From: Casuarina equisetifolia
Taxonomy: Eukaryota > Streptophyta > Magnoliopsida > Fagales > Casuarinaceae
Direction: 5' to 3'
DNA length: 64,000 nt
NCBI GenBank assembly: GCA_028551475.1
Contig: CM052360.1
Coordinates: 22,700,682 to 22,764,681, forward strand
A program made the position numbers and the translations under genes. Below the pieces are notes generated by a model. That model searched no databases and was not told the DNA's origin. It saw only the letters and a list, made by a program, of their open reading frames with translations. Shown here in pieces: positions 32,931-47,126 of the stretch. The first letter of the stretch is position 1. Every line of letters begins with the position of its first letter.

Positions 32931-33349
32931 TCAATTATTCAAACGGGACCACTCGACGACTCTAGCACTTGTGGTGGCCTGAAGTGATCAAGACTTTGTG
33001 GTTGGAGAGGGTCGAAAATGAGATGCAACCTATTTTTCCTCAAGCTTCATTTTAAATTTAGCCACCACTACTTCGCTTAAGCTGGTTATCTTTGCTTTGT
33101 TTTGTTAGTGGTATCGTGTTTGACAATGTTTCGTTAGTTTGTGTGGAACCATGGTTTTATACCTCGTGCTTTAACAGTAAGTATTCAGTATGTTCTGAAG
33201 TGGCTACTTAAAGCTTGTCATTCCCACCCTGGCAAATTCTATCAATATATTACAAAGAATATAAGACATTCATTTAGACTTTTGAGGATCATTTTTGAAA
33301 AGACTCGACTGTTTTTTATATGGTAGGCTTTATTTCTTGTCCATCCCAG

Positions 33350-33760
33350 GAGCACATACCATTGGTTTTGCCCACTGCGTCAACTTCGAGGGAAGGCTCT
33401 TCAACTACAAAGGCACCGGCCAACCTGACCCTACTCTCGACTCCTCGCTCCTCTCGAACTTGCAGAGCACGTGCCCCAACAGAGATGCACCAAACCCCAA
33501 CATTGCTCCTGTTGACATCACAACTTCTGACAAGTTCGACAATTCGTACTACGGAAACCTCAAACGCAACGCTGGACTTCTTGAATCCGAACAGGCCTTA
33601 GTGGCGGATCCACGAACTGCTGCACTGGTTGACAGTTACAGTCAGCACGGATTTCGTTTCTCCCGTGATTTTGCAGCATCAATGGTAAAAGCTCGGTAAT
33701 CTTGGAGCTCTAACAGGGGAAGACGGACAAATCAGAAGGAAATGTAGTTCTGTGAATTAA
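33350..33760 (+). pseudogene. Class III peroxidase copy 3: exon 4 only, frameshifted
   Basis: Exon 4 of a class III peroxidase ([20 protein letters not shown]) and about 110 bp of preceding intron 3 (from about 33,235). Exons 1-3 are absent. The exon is 411 nt against 410 in copies 2, 4 and 5. An extra A in 'atggtaaaagctcgg' (about 33,685) shifts the frame and stops it after MVKAR, losing the last roughly 20 residues with the final Cys. It is closest to copy 1 (both have [12 protein letters not shown]). The sequence left of the join (32,930-33,230) matches unit upstream flanks (45,720-46,010), so an internal deletion fused flank to intron 3. Confidence 0.88.
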
Positions 33761-35404
33761 CGTGGTGCTTGTGATGCTTCTGTGGCTGTCTGGAACTTCT
33801 GTAGCATCACTAAGGTTGTAACTAGTCCACCTAATAAAGAACTTCAGATAATGAAATAATCCAAGTGCAAATGGCCATTTGATATTGATGTCAAAGTGGA
33901 AACCTCATTTCAATAATTACATTTTTATTTTTTTATTTTTTACACACACACTTGAGTATATCAAACTTGAAAACAAAATTTTTTAGATAACATCTACTGC
34001 TAATTGAGCAAGTGTTTGTTAATAATAATAAAAGGATTGTGTTTCTTGTACTTTTGAATATGAGAGACTTTCATACAGCAGTCTCTTGGGTATTGTGGAG
34101 GATTAAAAAAATACAAAAACTAAGCATCACCACTTATAATTTGCAGTTTATTTTCTTTGAGAAATAAAATTGTCGAGTATCAAATGTGAAGAGAATTTTA
34201 TCATGGCTTGATGAAAGATCGCAAGGTTTTAGTGCTTTGTCTTTACCATTTGACTAGCGTTGGATTATTTGCTTACATTTTTTATATAAGATCCCAGCCA
34301 CGTTCTCGGATCTTAGAATGCATTGTTGAGAAATACTCTTGTCTCCCCGTTCTTCCCAAACAATTATTTTGGAGAAGACATGGATTTAGAAAGTATCCAG
34401 AAGGTACCTAGTGAAGTTGTCAAATGTACCAGAAGAAAAGGATTAAGACAATTTGGCACTGCTACGTAGAATTAGGTTGATATAACATGGACATATTCAG
34501 ATTTAATCTTTTATTTACCTATTAAAGATAATAGTTGTCACATTATTGACATCTTGATCTGGTATGCTCTTTATATATCTAGATGCCCATATTTCTTAAC
34601 AATTAGGTTTAAGAGGAACGTGAATTATTTCTATATTTATTTTGATGATGATGAATAGTGAGAATTGTTTTCTAGAGATAATATATTTGATATTATTACT
34701 AGAAACATGTCATAAAGAAAACGAATGTAAGAAACATTTGTGTAATACCTTTTAATGGGGCATTATATTTAGGCCAAACACTTAATATGAGAATAGTTAT
34801 ATTCTCTTCATTATTCTTGTAGCTTTGTTAAACACTCAATACTCAATGTTGGTCAGTTTACTTTTCAAGTGAAAAATGAAAAATATCTTGATCTATTAAG
34901 AAAGCATGGCCCAATCTTGTTGTTCAAAGGGAAAGGAAGGCTTGACCCAAAGGTGAGATGAAGCCCAAGTGAGAGTTAAGCCTAACTCATGTGATTCACT
35001 TACTTAAACACACCAATTGAGTGCAAAGGAAGCCTTCCCTAAAACAAATCATAGTATCATGAGCCTAGATTTCATTCCAAAGGATTAACTTAATGGGAAG
35101 AGTAGCTAATCTTTACATGGCTAGATTATCTTGTTTGTCTTCCTAATATAAGAAAATAAAGTTTATTACATTTGCTCCCACCCAAAGTCCTCCTCACTTT
35201 ACATATGAGTAGGGTCCCTTGCTTGCCTTCCACTAAGGGTCCACTCAATGCCTTCCCTATATTAAAGGATAACAATTACAAGTATTATTGGATGGGCTCA
35301 CTACCTACCTTATATTAGAGGATGGTAGTCACAAGTGCCACTAGGTCTAGTATAGTAGTCACAAATGCCACTAGGTTTGGCTATAATTTAACTTTGATAC
35401 CACT
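33761..35404. other. Flank of copy 3 and retroelement-like DNA
   Basis: 33,761-34,200 is the 3' flank of copy 3. 34,208-34,600 resembles the upstream flank seen at 52,500-52,860 and 21,480-21,800. From about 34,860 the sequence is different, gene-free and repeat-like. It ends in 'actttgatacca' (35,391-35,402), which on the minus strand reads TGGTATCAAAGT, like a tRNA-iMet primer site. Confidence 0.5.
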
Positions 35405-38031
35405 TGTTATAGATTTGTATTCCATCTTAAAAGGTCCTAGCTTTAAGACCTAAAACCCTTCTCGATGTTTTGGCTAAGGTCTAATGAAGTACCAAATTTG
35501 AAACCTGTTATTCTCTTCCTCAAAAAGGGTTTTTCCACTAAGCCAAGGTAATGAGAATACTTTTTGCTTATTGCTTTGATTAAAAGTCTTATTGAATTTG
35601 TCTTTCCTTCTGCTTGGTGGTTTAGTGCATTTGGTTGTTTGCATTACATTTTGTTGCTATGCATATTTAGGAGTTGTTGTTTTGATGCTAAGAGATCTAA
35701 TGTAGTACCAGCTTTGAAACTTATAATTCTCTTCCTCAAAAATAGCATTTCCAAAGAGGTAAGGTAACAAGAATACTTTTTGCTTCCTACTTTAACCATA
35801 AGTCTGATCAAATCTCTATCTTTCCTTCTACTTAAAGGTTTACTACATTTGGTTGGTTGTGTTACATTTTGTTATTATGCATATTTAGGAGTTTTATGCT
35901 AAGAGTTCTAATGTAGTATTAGCTTTGAAACCTATAATTGTCTTCCTTAGAATGAGCATTTCCAAAGAGCTAAAGCAATAAGAATGCTCTTCACTTCTTG
36001 CTTTGATTAGGAATCTTATTTAATCTCTATTTTTCCTTTTGCTTAGAGGTTTACTACATTTGGTTGTGTCTCACATTTTATTGCCTTGCATATTTGGATG
36101 TTTTTGTATTGAGAGATCTAGTGTAGTACTAGCTTTGAAACCTATAATTGCCTCCCTCATAAGGAACATTTCCAAAAAGCTAAGGTAATGAAAATGCTCT
36201 TCACTTCTTGCTTAGATTAGAAGTCTTATTAAATCTTTGTCTTTCCTTTTACTTTGAGGTTTACTACATTTGGTAGGTTCTCTTACATTTTATTGCCATG
36301 CATATTTAGGTGTTTTTATGCTAAGAGATCTAGCATAGTACCAACTTTGAAACCTATAATTGTCTTCCCTAGAAAGAGCATTTCCAAAGGCTAAGGCAAC
36401 AACAATGCTCTTCACTTCTTGCTTTGATCATAAGTTTTATTAAATCTTTGTCTTTCTTTTTGCTTAGAGGTTTACTACATTTGGTTAGTTATGTTACACT
36501 ATGTTGCTATGCATATTTAGGTGTTTTTGTGCTAAAAGATCTAATGTAGTACCAACTTTGAAATATGTAATTCTCTTCTTCAAAAGGAGCGTTTCCAAAA
36601 AGCTAAGGTAACAAGAATTCTCTTCTCTTCTTGCTTGGATCAAAAATCTTATTTAATCTCTGTCTTTCTTTCTACTTAGAAGTTTATTGCATTTGTTTGG
36701 TTGTATTACATTTTGTTGTTGTGCATATTTAGATGTATTTGTGCTAAGAGATCTAATGTAGTGCTAGCTTTGAAACTTGTAATTCTCTTCCTCAAAAAGA
36801 ACATTTCTAAAGAGCTAAGGTAATGAGAATGCTCTTCACCAAAGGTTTACTACATTTGGTTGTATGTCTTACATTTTGTTGCCATACATATTTGGATGTT
36901 TTTGTATTGAGAGATCTAGTGTAGTACCAGCTTTGAAACCTATAATTGTCTTCCTTGGAAGGAGCTTTTCCAGAAAGCAAAGGTAACAAGAATTCTCTTC
37001 TCTTCCTGCTTGGATGAGAAGTCTTATTGAATCTCTATCTTTCTTTCTACTTGGAGGTTTACTACATTTGGTTGGTTATGTTACATTTTGTTGCTATGCA
37101 TATTTAGGTGTTTTATGCTAAGAGATCTAGTATAGTATTAGCTTTGAAATCTGTAATTGTCTTTCTCATAATGATAGTTTCCAAAAAGCTAAGGTAACGA
37201 GAATGCTCCTTACTTCCTACTTTGATCAAAAGTCTTATTGAATCTCTATCTTTCCTTCTACTTAGAGGTTTACTACATTTGGTTGGTTGTCTTACATTTT
37301 GTTGTTATGCATATTTAGGTGTTTTTGTGCCAAGAGTTCTAGTGTAGTACCAGCTTTGAAACTTGTAGCTCTCTTCCTCATAAGGAGCATTTCTAAATAG
37401 CTAAGGTAACAAGAATGCTCATCTTCTTGCTTTGATCAAAAGTCCTATTGAATCTTTATCTTTTCTTTTGCTAGGAAGTTTATTGCATTTGGTTAGTTGT
37501 ATTACATTTTGTTGCTATGCATATTAAGGTGTATATATGCTAAAATATCTAGTGTAATACCAGCTTTGAAACCTATAATAGTCTTCCTTGAAAGGAGCAT
37601 TTCCAAATAGTTAAGGCAACAACAATGTTCTTCACTTCTTACTTTGATCAAAAGTCTAATTGAATCACTATCTTTCCTTTTGCTTAGAGGTTTATTGCAT
37701 TTGATAGGTTGTGTTACATTTTGTTGTTATGCATATTTAGGTGTTTTTATGCTAAGAGATCTAATGTAGTACCAACTTTGAAACTTGCAATTCTCTTCCT
37801 CTAGAGGAGTGTTTCCAATGAGCTACCTATAAGAGCCTACTATGTAAAGAAAAAGGAAGTTTTTGAAATCTAAGAACTAAGGTTGTTTTCCTTTCTAAAA
37901 ATAGGACTCTGGTGTCCCTCTAATGATGCCAATGCTCCATTTTATCCAAAACTATCATAACCCTTCACAAATGAGAGAAAATCCATTCAAAAATAATCCT
38001 ATTATGTGCTCTAACTAGTTTGCACATAACA
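35405..38031. mobile_element. Candidate 2.6-kb LTR containing the 212-bp satellite
   Basis: The segment starts TGTTAT and ends ATAACA, the short inverted termini typical of LTRs. One base beyond the right end comes TGGTATCAAAGTC (38,033-38,045), a near match to the tRNA-iMet primer site. Two bases beyond the left end the minus strand reads TGGTATCAAAGT. A single element should have such a site on only one side, so orientation is undecided and two overlapping insertions are possible. I found no second copy of this LTR and no target duplication in the window. The call rests on the termini and primer-like sites only. Confidence 0.35.
35450..37830. repeat. Tandem satellite, 11 units of about 212 bp
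   Basis: The landmark gcatatttag (or close variants) ends at 35,670, 35,888, 36,097, 36,309, 36,520, 36,732, 36,895, 37,107, 37,319, 37,529 and 37,740. Intervals are 218, 209, 212, 211, 212, 163, 212, 212, 210 and 211 bp; the seventh unit is about 49 bp short. Each unit carries the ordered phrases 'tactacatttggttggttg', 'gttacattttgttgctatgc', 'gctaagagatctaatgtag', 'taccagctttgaaacc' and 'gagcatttccaaa'. Units have diverged moderately, so the array is not very recent. No conserved reading frame. Confidence 0.9.
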
Positions 38032-39450
38032 ATGGTATCAAAGTCAAAGTTCCTGCAACTGTGGTATTGTTCAATGAGTCTTGGGCTGACCTGCATTGTT
38101 GCTTGGTAGAAATGGAGAAGAAATTGATTGGTCTTCTAGAAGTTTTCCATGAGGACTTATAGAACCATCACGCTGGGATAATAGTTGCCTCTACCAACAT
38201 AGTCAAATTGTCTGAGGTCCAATCGGAGGGTAAGGTCGAGGCAGAAGAGGCTTTATGCAAGTCTGGTGAGGCTGAGTATACCAAGCTAAGCTAAACAAAA
38301 GACAACAGTGCAGAGGATATGACGAGGGCGCTGGTTCCGGTGCATAACGAGTCACCAGGGAGGAAGAAAAAGGCCAACCGGTCTTTCATCTTTCTACAGA
38401 AAAAAAAAAAAAACAGGTTGGTTTGGTCAAGAGTAGATCTTACTTATTTCTAGTTATAGCCATCCAGCATAACATTCCAATATACATTCAGTCATTCGTC
38501 TGAGAATGAGGATAAAATCCAAGAAAGAGAGAAAATGTAGGGTCACTAAAATACGAAGGCAGAAACTTTGTCATTTGAGGTTTTGGCTAGTTCTTCTCAG
38601 CAAAGAAGGAAAAAGGAGCAGACACCAACAACGATTAGAGCAAAACTGGTGGGGATCCATGCTAGAAAAAGAAAGATAAGAATCTTTTGTTCTTTTTGTC
38701 TCTTTCATACCTCGATAGTGCTCTATTTCCTTGGTTACTCTACAAATGCTGCTGGATGCCAACTCGGTATGATCAGTATGGGTGCTAGTATTGCAGTGCT
38801 CAAACTACAACAAAGGAAAGAAATGTTGGTAGAAAGCCTAATGGGGGAAGGGTGCTCAGAAACCGCAAACTTGGTTGGCATAACAAAGCCCACACAAGAG
38901 ATTCTGGACCCGTTTGGCAACATAGCGAAACAGATCTGAAGGCTTATGGAAGAGAACTTGCGCACACAACACAATTCAACTGCCAACTCCTAAATGTGCA
39001 CAGGGCCTCGACAGTGAATAAGGTTAACACACGAACTATAGAAGATTAACACGTGGAGAATGAATACTAATTTTATCACCTTTTAAGTTTAACACGGACG
39101 AACTATAGAAGTTATCTCAGGTACATTATCCAAAACTTTTGAGGCCGATCAGCAAATATCACAGAACTTAAGGATCGGGGATACATCTCCTAAATCCACA
39201 GACCGAGGGACTAAATCAAAAATCCTGGTATAGTTACAGCTACAGCTACAGATACTGACTTTGAAACCTAAAACCCTTTTCGGCCGAAACCCCATGCCTT
39301 AATAGAGGAATTTGATTTCACTCATATACTTCCACATGCTGGTTGAGATATTAACACATTACTTTAAGATTGAACTGAGGCTATCTTGAATTGAGTTCTG
39401 AAATCAATTTTTGTAAACTGAAATATTATTTGTAATAGCCTTACGTTCAA
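38032..39450. other. Retroelement-like debris between satellite and unit 4
   Basis: Starts with the primer-site-like TGGTATCAAAGTC. A broken frame around 38,070-38,400 has gag-like acidic composition (EMEKKLIGLLEVFHEDL..., later KLSEVQSEGKVEAEE) interrupted by stops. A 123-codon ORF at 38,568-38,939 has no recognisable domain. I see no protease, integrase or RT motif, so a non-autonomous or heavily deleted element is possible. Confidence 0.35.
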
Positions 39451-40750
39451 AGGCATTAAATCTAGCCATCTACCGAAAATTGTGGTATCCATTATCCCTT
39501 TCCCTCACTACATGGGCGTATTTACTTGGATCAACTACTATTTAATTCATACTCATTATGAATTGATAAACCGACTTATATAAATTGAGCAAACAAAAGA
39601 TACTAGAAAGGATAAAAATCTAAATCTAAATAACAACCTAATTCAATCCCCCTTTTCTTAACTTGTCAAATTGGACCTTACATTTATATGATGTTAGAAG
39701 ATAATTTAAGTGTAGCATCCTATAATTTATGAACTAGTACTTGTGATTTTATTTCATCACTGATAGTCAAGGCTAGTAGACTAGGTCATCATAATTTTTC
39801 CATGCTAGAAGATTGCAACTAGACTTGGACAGTGTGCACATATAAGCCTATACAATTAGAGTTTTGGCACATTTAACCAAAGCCTTTTTATGAAAACTCT
39901 CAACCCAAACATTAGCAACCTAACAACGGATAAGGTTGTATTGTCCGTTGCTTTTCCAATACAAACCACTAGTTTGCCATCTATATTTGCTAAAAGCCTG
40001 GGGAAAATTCATTCAAGCGTAGCTCTTGCAACAAATTATTAATACATAAATCTTTAGTATAAGTCCCATCAATGCCAATTTGCTTATTATAAAGATTACC
40101 ACATTGTGAATCGGAAGGAATCAATCGTATCATTGAATAAATCTTTCTAATTTGACATCAGATTTGCTACTGAATGAGTCTTTGTAATTTATTTTTGTGC
40201 ACTAGAGCACAGTTAGACAAGAATGAATACTCAAAGTAGTAATTACCCTACTTTGTCAGTATCTTAGCTTATTATCCTCCCAAGCGGTTAGGTTAATGCA
40301 CGTTGTTCAAAAAAACAAATGTTCTGAACCCATTAAGCTCATCCCTAAAGTGGTTAAACTCTAATTACGTAAGACTTCCATTTCATTCCCCACGAAATTT
40401 CCAAGACAAAACCTCAAAGTTGTATTATTCAAAAGCATTAGGGCTTCCATAGTTTTTAAAGCATCGCCACTAAGTATTGGAGCACCAAAGCGGTGCCCTG
40501 GTTATTAACAAAATATTTCTCATGTTTGAGATTTCATATTAAAAATAAAGTTCCTCGCGTTTGGTAATATGATAACTATCGAGATACAAAGAATGTACCA
40601 AAATAATGGATGATTTTATTTAATGCTTGTCACATCTAGACAACTAGGATAGTTTAGCTGCAGATATGTTCACTATATCAACAACGATGGTGGCATCCCC
40701 ACTTTCTAAGTCTAACCAATCAATTCCCGTTGACTCTCCATTGTTTTGCA

Positions 40751-40757
40751 TATAAAT
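40751..40757 (+). promoter_or_regulatory. TATA box of peroxidase copy 4
   Basis: TATAAAT, 76 bp before the ATG, with a CCAAT sequence at about 40,716. Same arrangement as copy 2. Confidence 0.65.
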
Positions 40758-40826
40758 CACCACTCAGACACCGGTAAATGTAATCAGAATCAGCCTTTCT
40801 GAGACACTTGTTCATTCTCTCAAGCC

Positions 40827-43408
<2,582 letters not shown>

Positions 43409-46400
43409 GTAGTCATCATTAAAGCTCCTGTCGCTGTCTGGAGCTTCTGTGGCATCACTAAGGTTGTAACAAGTCCATCACCTAATAAAGAACTCCAGAC
43501 AGTGAAGTCATCCAAGTGCAAATGGCCATTTGATATTGCTGCAAAGTGGAATCCACATTTGAATGACTACGCAACGAGCTTTGTGAAAGAAAATAATGAA
43601 ATGATTATGCAAATGACTTTATGATACTGCAAGGAACATTTAAGAAACAAAGAAGCGAGATTCAAACGAAGTATTTTATAATAGGTGCATAGATTTGTCA
43701 TGATTGAACATTCAACGTTTGTGCCGATATTAACAAGATTAATTGAGAATCTTTCATAACTTTGTGATCAGTATCCATGTGAGTTATGTAGGGAGGGTAA
43801 AAATCACAAAAACTAACTATCACCGTCTTAAGTTGCAGTCTACTTTTTGAGAATTGAAATCATCGTGTACCGAATTTGAGGCAAAGCTTTCTTCTATTTC
43901 TAAACATCCTTGGCTGGGAGAGAATTTTAGGAACACCCATAGGCATAAACAAAAGATTGGCAAAAAACTTTCTTTCTATCAAATGTCATATATTTTATAT
44001 ATCTTAAAATTTATAATACAAAATAATTCAATCAACCATCTATCATCTAGACTCAAAAATGTTATTTGAAATGTTCTAGAAATTTGAAAATACTTATTAC
44101 AACTTATAAACATTTACTATTAATTGATGAAATTTTGCTTGTTACATCCTTTTCGATCTTGACAACAATGATAGTACTTTTTAAGTTTTTACAGCCCTAA
44201 TATTTAATTCCTTTTCTCCCTCTACCATTTAATCTGTTGAGATAGTTCATTCATGACCAATTTTATCCTCTGCATGCATTTAGTAAACCCAAAAGACTAG
44301 GGTTTGAGAATTTTCTACATATTGCTTTTTATAGAAGATTTACAAAGATTGACTTATTTATAATACAAGGAATGTAATGAGTAAAATATGCAAGAGAAAA
44401 AAAATTCCATTATATATAAATTAATTTCTCAATTAACTTGATTCTAACAATGAATGACCACGCCATATGAAAAATATTCTACATTGAATCAAGAAAATAA
44501 TAAAGTGAAATATACGTTAGTATCTCAAATATATAATATTGGTTGTTCTATATAACTATTCAATTTTTTATAGTAAATCTAGCTTTCATAGCAATCCAGT
44601 AAATAAAATTTTGTTTATGTTTATCTCCTCTTTATACTAATCATGCCAATTTAATTTATCTATTGTCTTTCAACTTTGAATAGCTTTATTAGAGAACTTT
44701 AGTTATTTAGGATAGAGGTATACTTAAGAGCCTTGGTAGAGTTAGTAAAGAATCACTAAAAGTAATATTGTCTTACATTGTTTTAGTGTAATATCCTCTT
44801 TATTTAATTATGTATTATTTTCTCTTGAAACAAATTCTAAAAGAAGAGATTTAATAATTTTTTATGTAGTATTAAAATTCAAGTTCAACCACAACATTGT
44901 ATCACTCATGAACAAGCTTTTGTGTTTTCTCAATTTCTCCACCATTCATAAACTGGGTTTTATAAAATACTAATTATTTCATATCGTTAAATATCTTGAC
45001 TCAATATCTCCTCTTATATATTAAGATATTCACATCTCCCAAACTTAAGGGAGGAAAATTGGCCCATTTTTAACAAAAAACAAAAAGGAGCTGGGAGGAA
45101 TACAAGTTTTGGCTTTTTCCCTATTTCTCACTTTATTCCGTTAAGCCTCTTGTATGGACTTGCTTCAAAACGAGGACCTTTAGCTCCAATCTCCATGTGA
45201 CCAAGGAGTGCATGTGAAGAGAGAGTAGGCTCTCACTCGAGAAGAGAAAGAGTTTCTAAGAAAGGAGGAAGGATTTGTTATAGGAAAATCTTGGCTTGAT
45301 TTAGTTATAACATGAAATCTGACAATTATTTACATGCTAAAGACAAAGTTTACTGGGTTTCCCAACTCATGCGTAGAGGAACAGTTGATGAACTGCTGCA
45401 ACAACCCAAATACAAATAAATTCAAAAAACAAGCCGACGAGGGGCGCTTAGACTCAAAACCGAAACGTTAAAAAAAGCTGGTAGATGCCTGGCAAAACTT
45501 TCTGCTGTCAAATTGAGATTTCTGTCCCTTTCTTACTCTCTTTCTCTCTCTTAAAGAGTTAGTTCATTAACATACTCATCTATTCTGACCCCTGACATCT
45601 ATGCAGTCTTTGCAGTTGAATCCTCCGGCTTTCAAGTTCTTGGTTCATTTAGGTCGATCCTTTCTTCGTATAATTGCCTCATAACCAGTAATTACTGAAA
45701 TGGGCGTGCTTACCAACGAGGGGCGCAATTATTCAAACGGGACGACTCTAGCACTTGTAGTGGTCTGAAATAATCAAGACTTTGTGGTTGGAGTGGGTCC
45801 AAAGTGAGATGCAACCTTTTCTCCTCAAGCTTTAATTTAAATTTAGCCGTCCACTACTTCACTTTAGCCATATCTTTGCTTTGCTTTGTGATTGGTATCG
45901 TGTATGACATGGTTTCGTTAGTTTACGTGGAACCATGGGTTTCTTGCTCGTGCCTTAACAATAAGTACTCAATGTATTCTGACATGGTTACTTAAAGCTC
46001 GTTATTCCCAGGCCACATTTAATGCATTTTGGTTTTAGGTAAATGTTTGGGGAAGGGAATTTTAGGAATGTGAGTATTCCAAAACGTGACCCAAAGACAA
46101 CAATCTTAAATCATAAAAGAAAACATGTCATGATGATCTTCTAAATATTATCTTGACCTTATATGCAGTGGACTTTAGCACAATACTTCACTTTATACAC
46201 TTATCTACAATCAATTGCCTTTCAAACCTAGAGGAAGCTAAACAATCTAGTGTCACAAAGATTTATTATGAAAGGTGGGCACATTTGAGCAAAAGTTCAC
46301 TTAAGCTTGAGGACATATACCAAGATGCATTTAATTTTGTTTAAAATGTTTATTTATTTCTTTAAAACTAGTCATTAAGAAAAATGAATGCTCCTTATAT

Positions 46401-46876
46401 TGAGGACACGAGATTCAATATTGACAATGTGAGATTTATCTACATCATTTCCAATGTGCCCACTTACTACAAGCTTGGGAAAAAAGTGTAATATATAAGC
46501 CCTATATTCGAACAATAAAGCACTATAATTAACATCTAAACTTTAATATCATATAAAAAAAATTCATGCTCTCTCAAAATCATTTGTTGGAAAGAAAAAT
46601 ATCCATTGTATAAAAAAAAGACTAGTAAAATATCGATAATAAGATATTCATTAACACATTTTCAACAAATTTTGGCACTAATTTAAGTTCATTTGTCGAT
46701 CATTTTAGGAAGCAACCAATATGTTCTCCGGCCTACTGAAATTAGGCCATCCAGTCACCATCCATGTTTATTTTAGATATAGCCTATAGTAAGGCGATAG
46801 CACAATGGAAGGTGACATCTATTTCCTTAAGAAGCTACATATTAGATATAGCCTACAGAAAAGCAATAGCACAATG
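43409..46876. other. 3' flank of copy 4 and upstream flank of unit 5
   Basis: 43,409-45,715 is collinear with the flank of copy 2. At about 45,715-45,726 it switches ('accaacgaggggcgcaattattcaaa') to the upstream flank of an A-type unit, matching 32,930-33,230 and parts of 19,800-21,190. A local duplication is visible at 46,780-46,881 ('tagatatagcctatagtaag..' and 'tagatatagcctacagaaaag..', each followed by 'caatagcacaatggaagg'). No gene. Confidence 0.6.
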
Positions 46877-46881
46877 GAAGG
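46877..46881. repeat. Target-site duplication, left (GAAGG)
   Basis: GAAGG directly precedes the left LTR and is repeated directly after the right LTR at 52,292-52,296. Five bases is the normal Ty1/copia target duplication. Confidence 0.9.
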
Positions 46882-47114
46882 TGTTAAGAAACGGTAAGTT
46901 GAACATCCAAGAACAAAACTCATGGGATTGGAAAGAATGAATCTTGTATTTTGGAAAAATGTTCTATGGTTACAAGCTCAAACAAAACCATTACAGGGAA
47001 CTAAATATACAGTTGCCTAGAGTTTACATTCTATTGTCCGATGGTTAATTGCATTACACGGACAAGGCTATTACATGATGTACATTGTGCTGCTCAGCAT
47101 TAGCTTTCTCAACA
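46882..47114 (-). repeat. 3' LTR of the copia element
   Basis: 233 bp, from TGTTAAGAAA to TTTCTCAACA in plus orientation. The two ends are complementary (TGTT(A/G)AGAAA). Confidence 0.95.
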
Positions 47115-47126
47115 GGCCCCCTCAAG
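47115..47126 (-). other. Polypurine tract of the copia element
   Basis: The minus strand reads CTTGAGGGGGCC immediately before the 3' LTR, the expected plus-strand priming site. Confidence 0.8.

Noticed and set aside
35450..37830. CRISPR-like array
   Set aside because: Units repeat along their whole roughly 212 bp, with no short repeat/unique spacer pattern, and the DNA is plant nuclear. It is a satellite.
38568..38939. 123-codon ORF as an independent gene
   Set aside because: No domain is recognised and it adjoins primer-site-like and gag-like debris, so a retroelement remnant is more likely.
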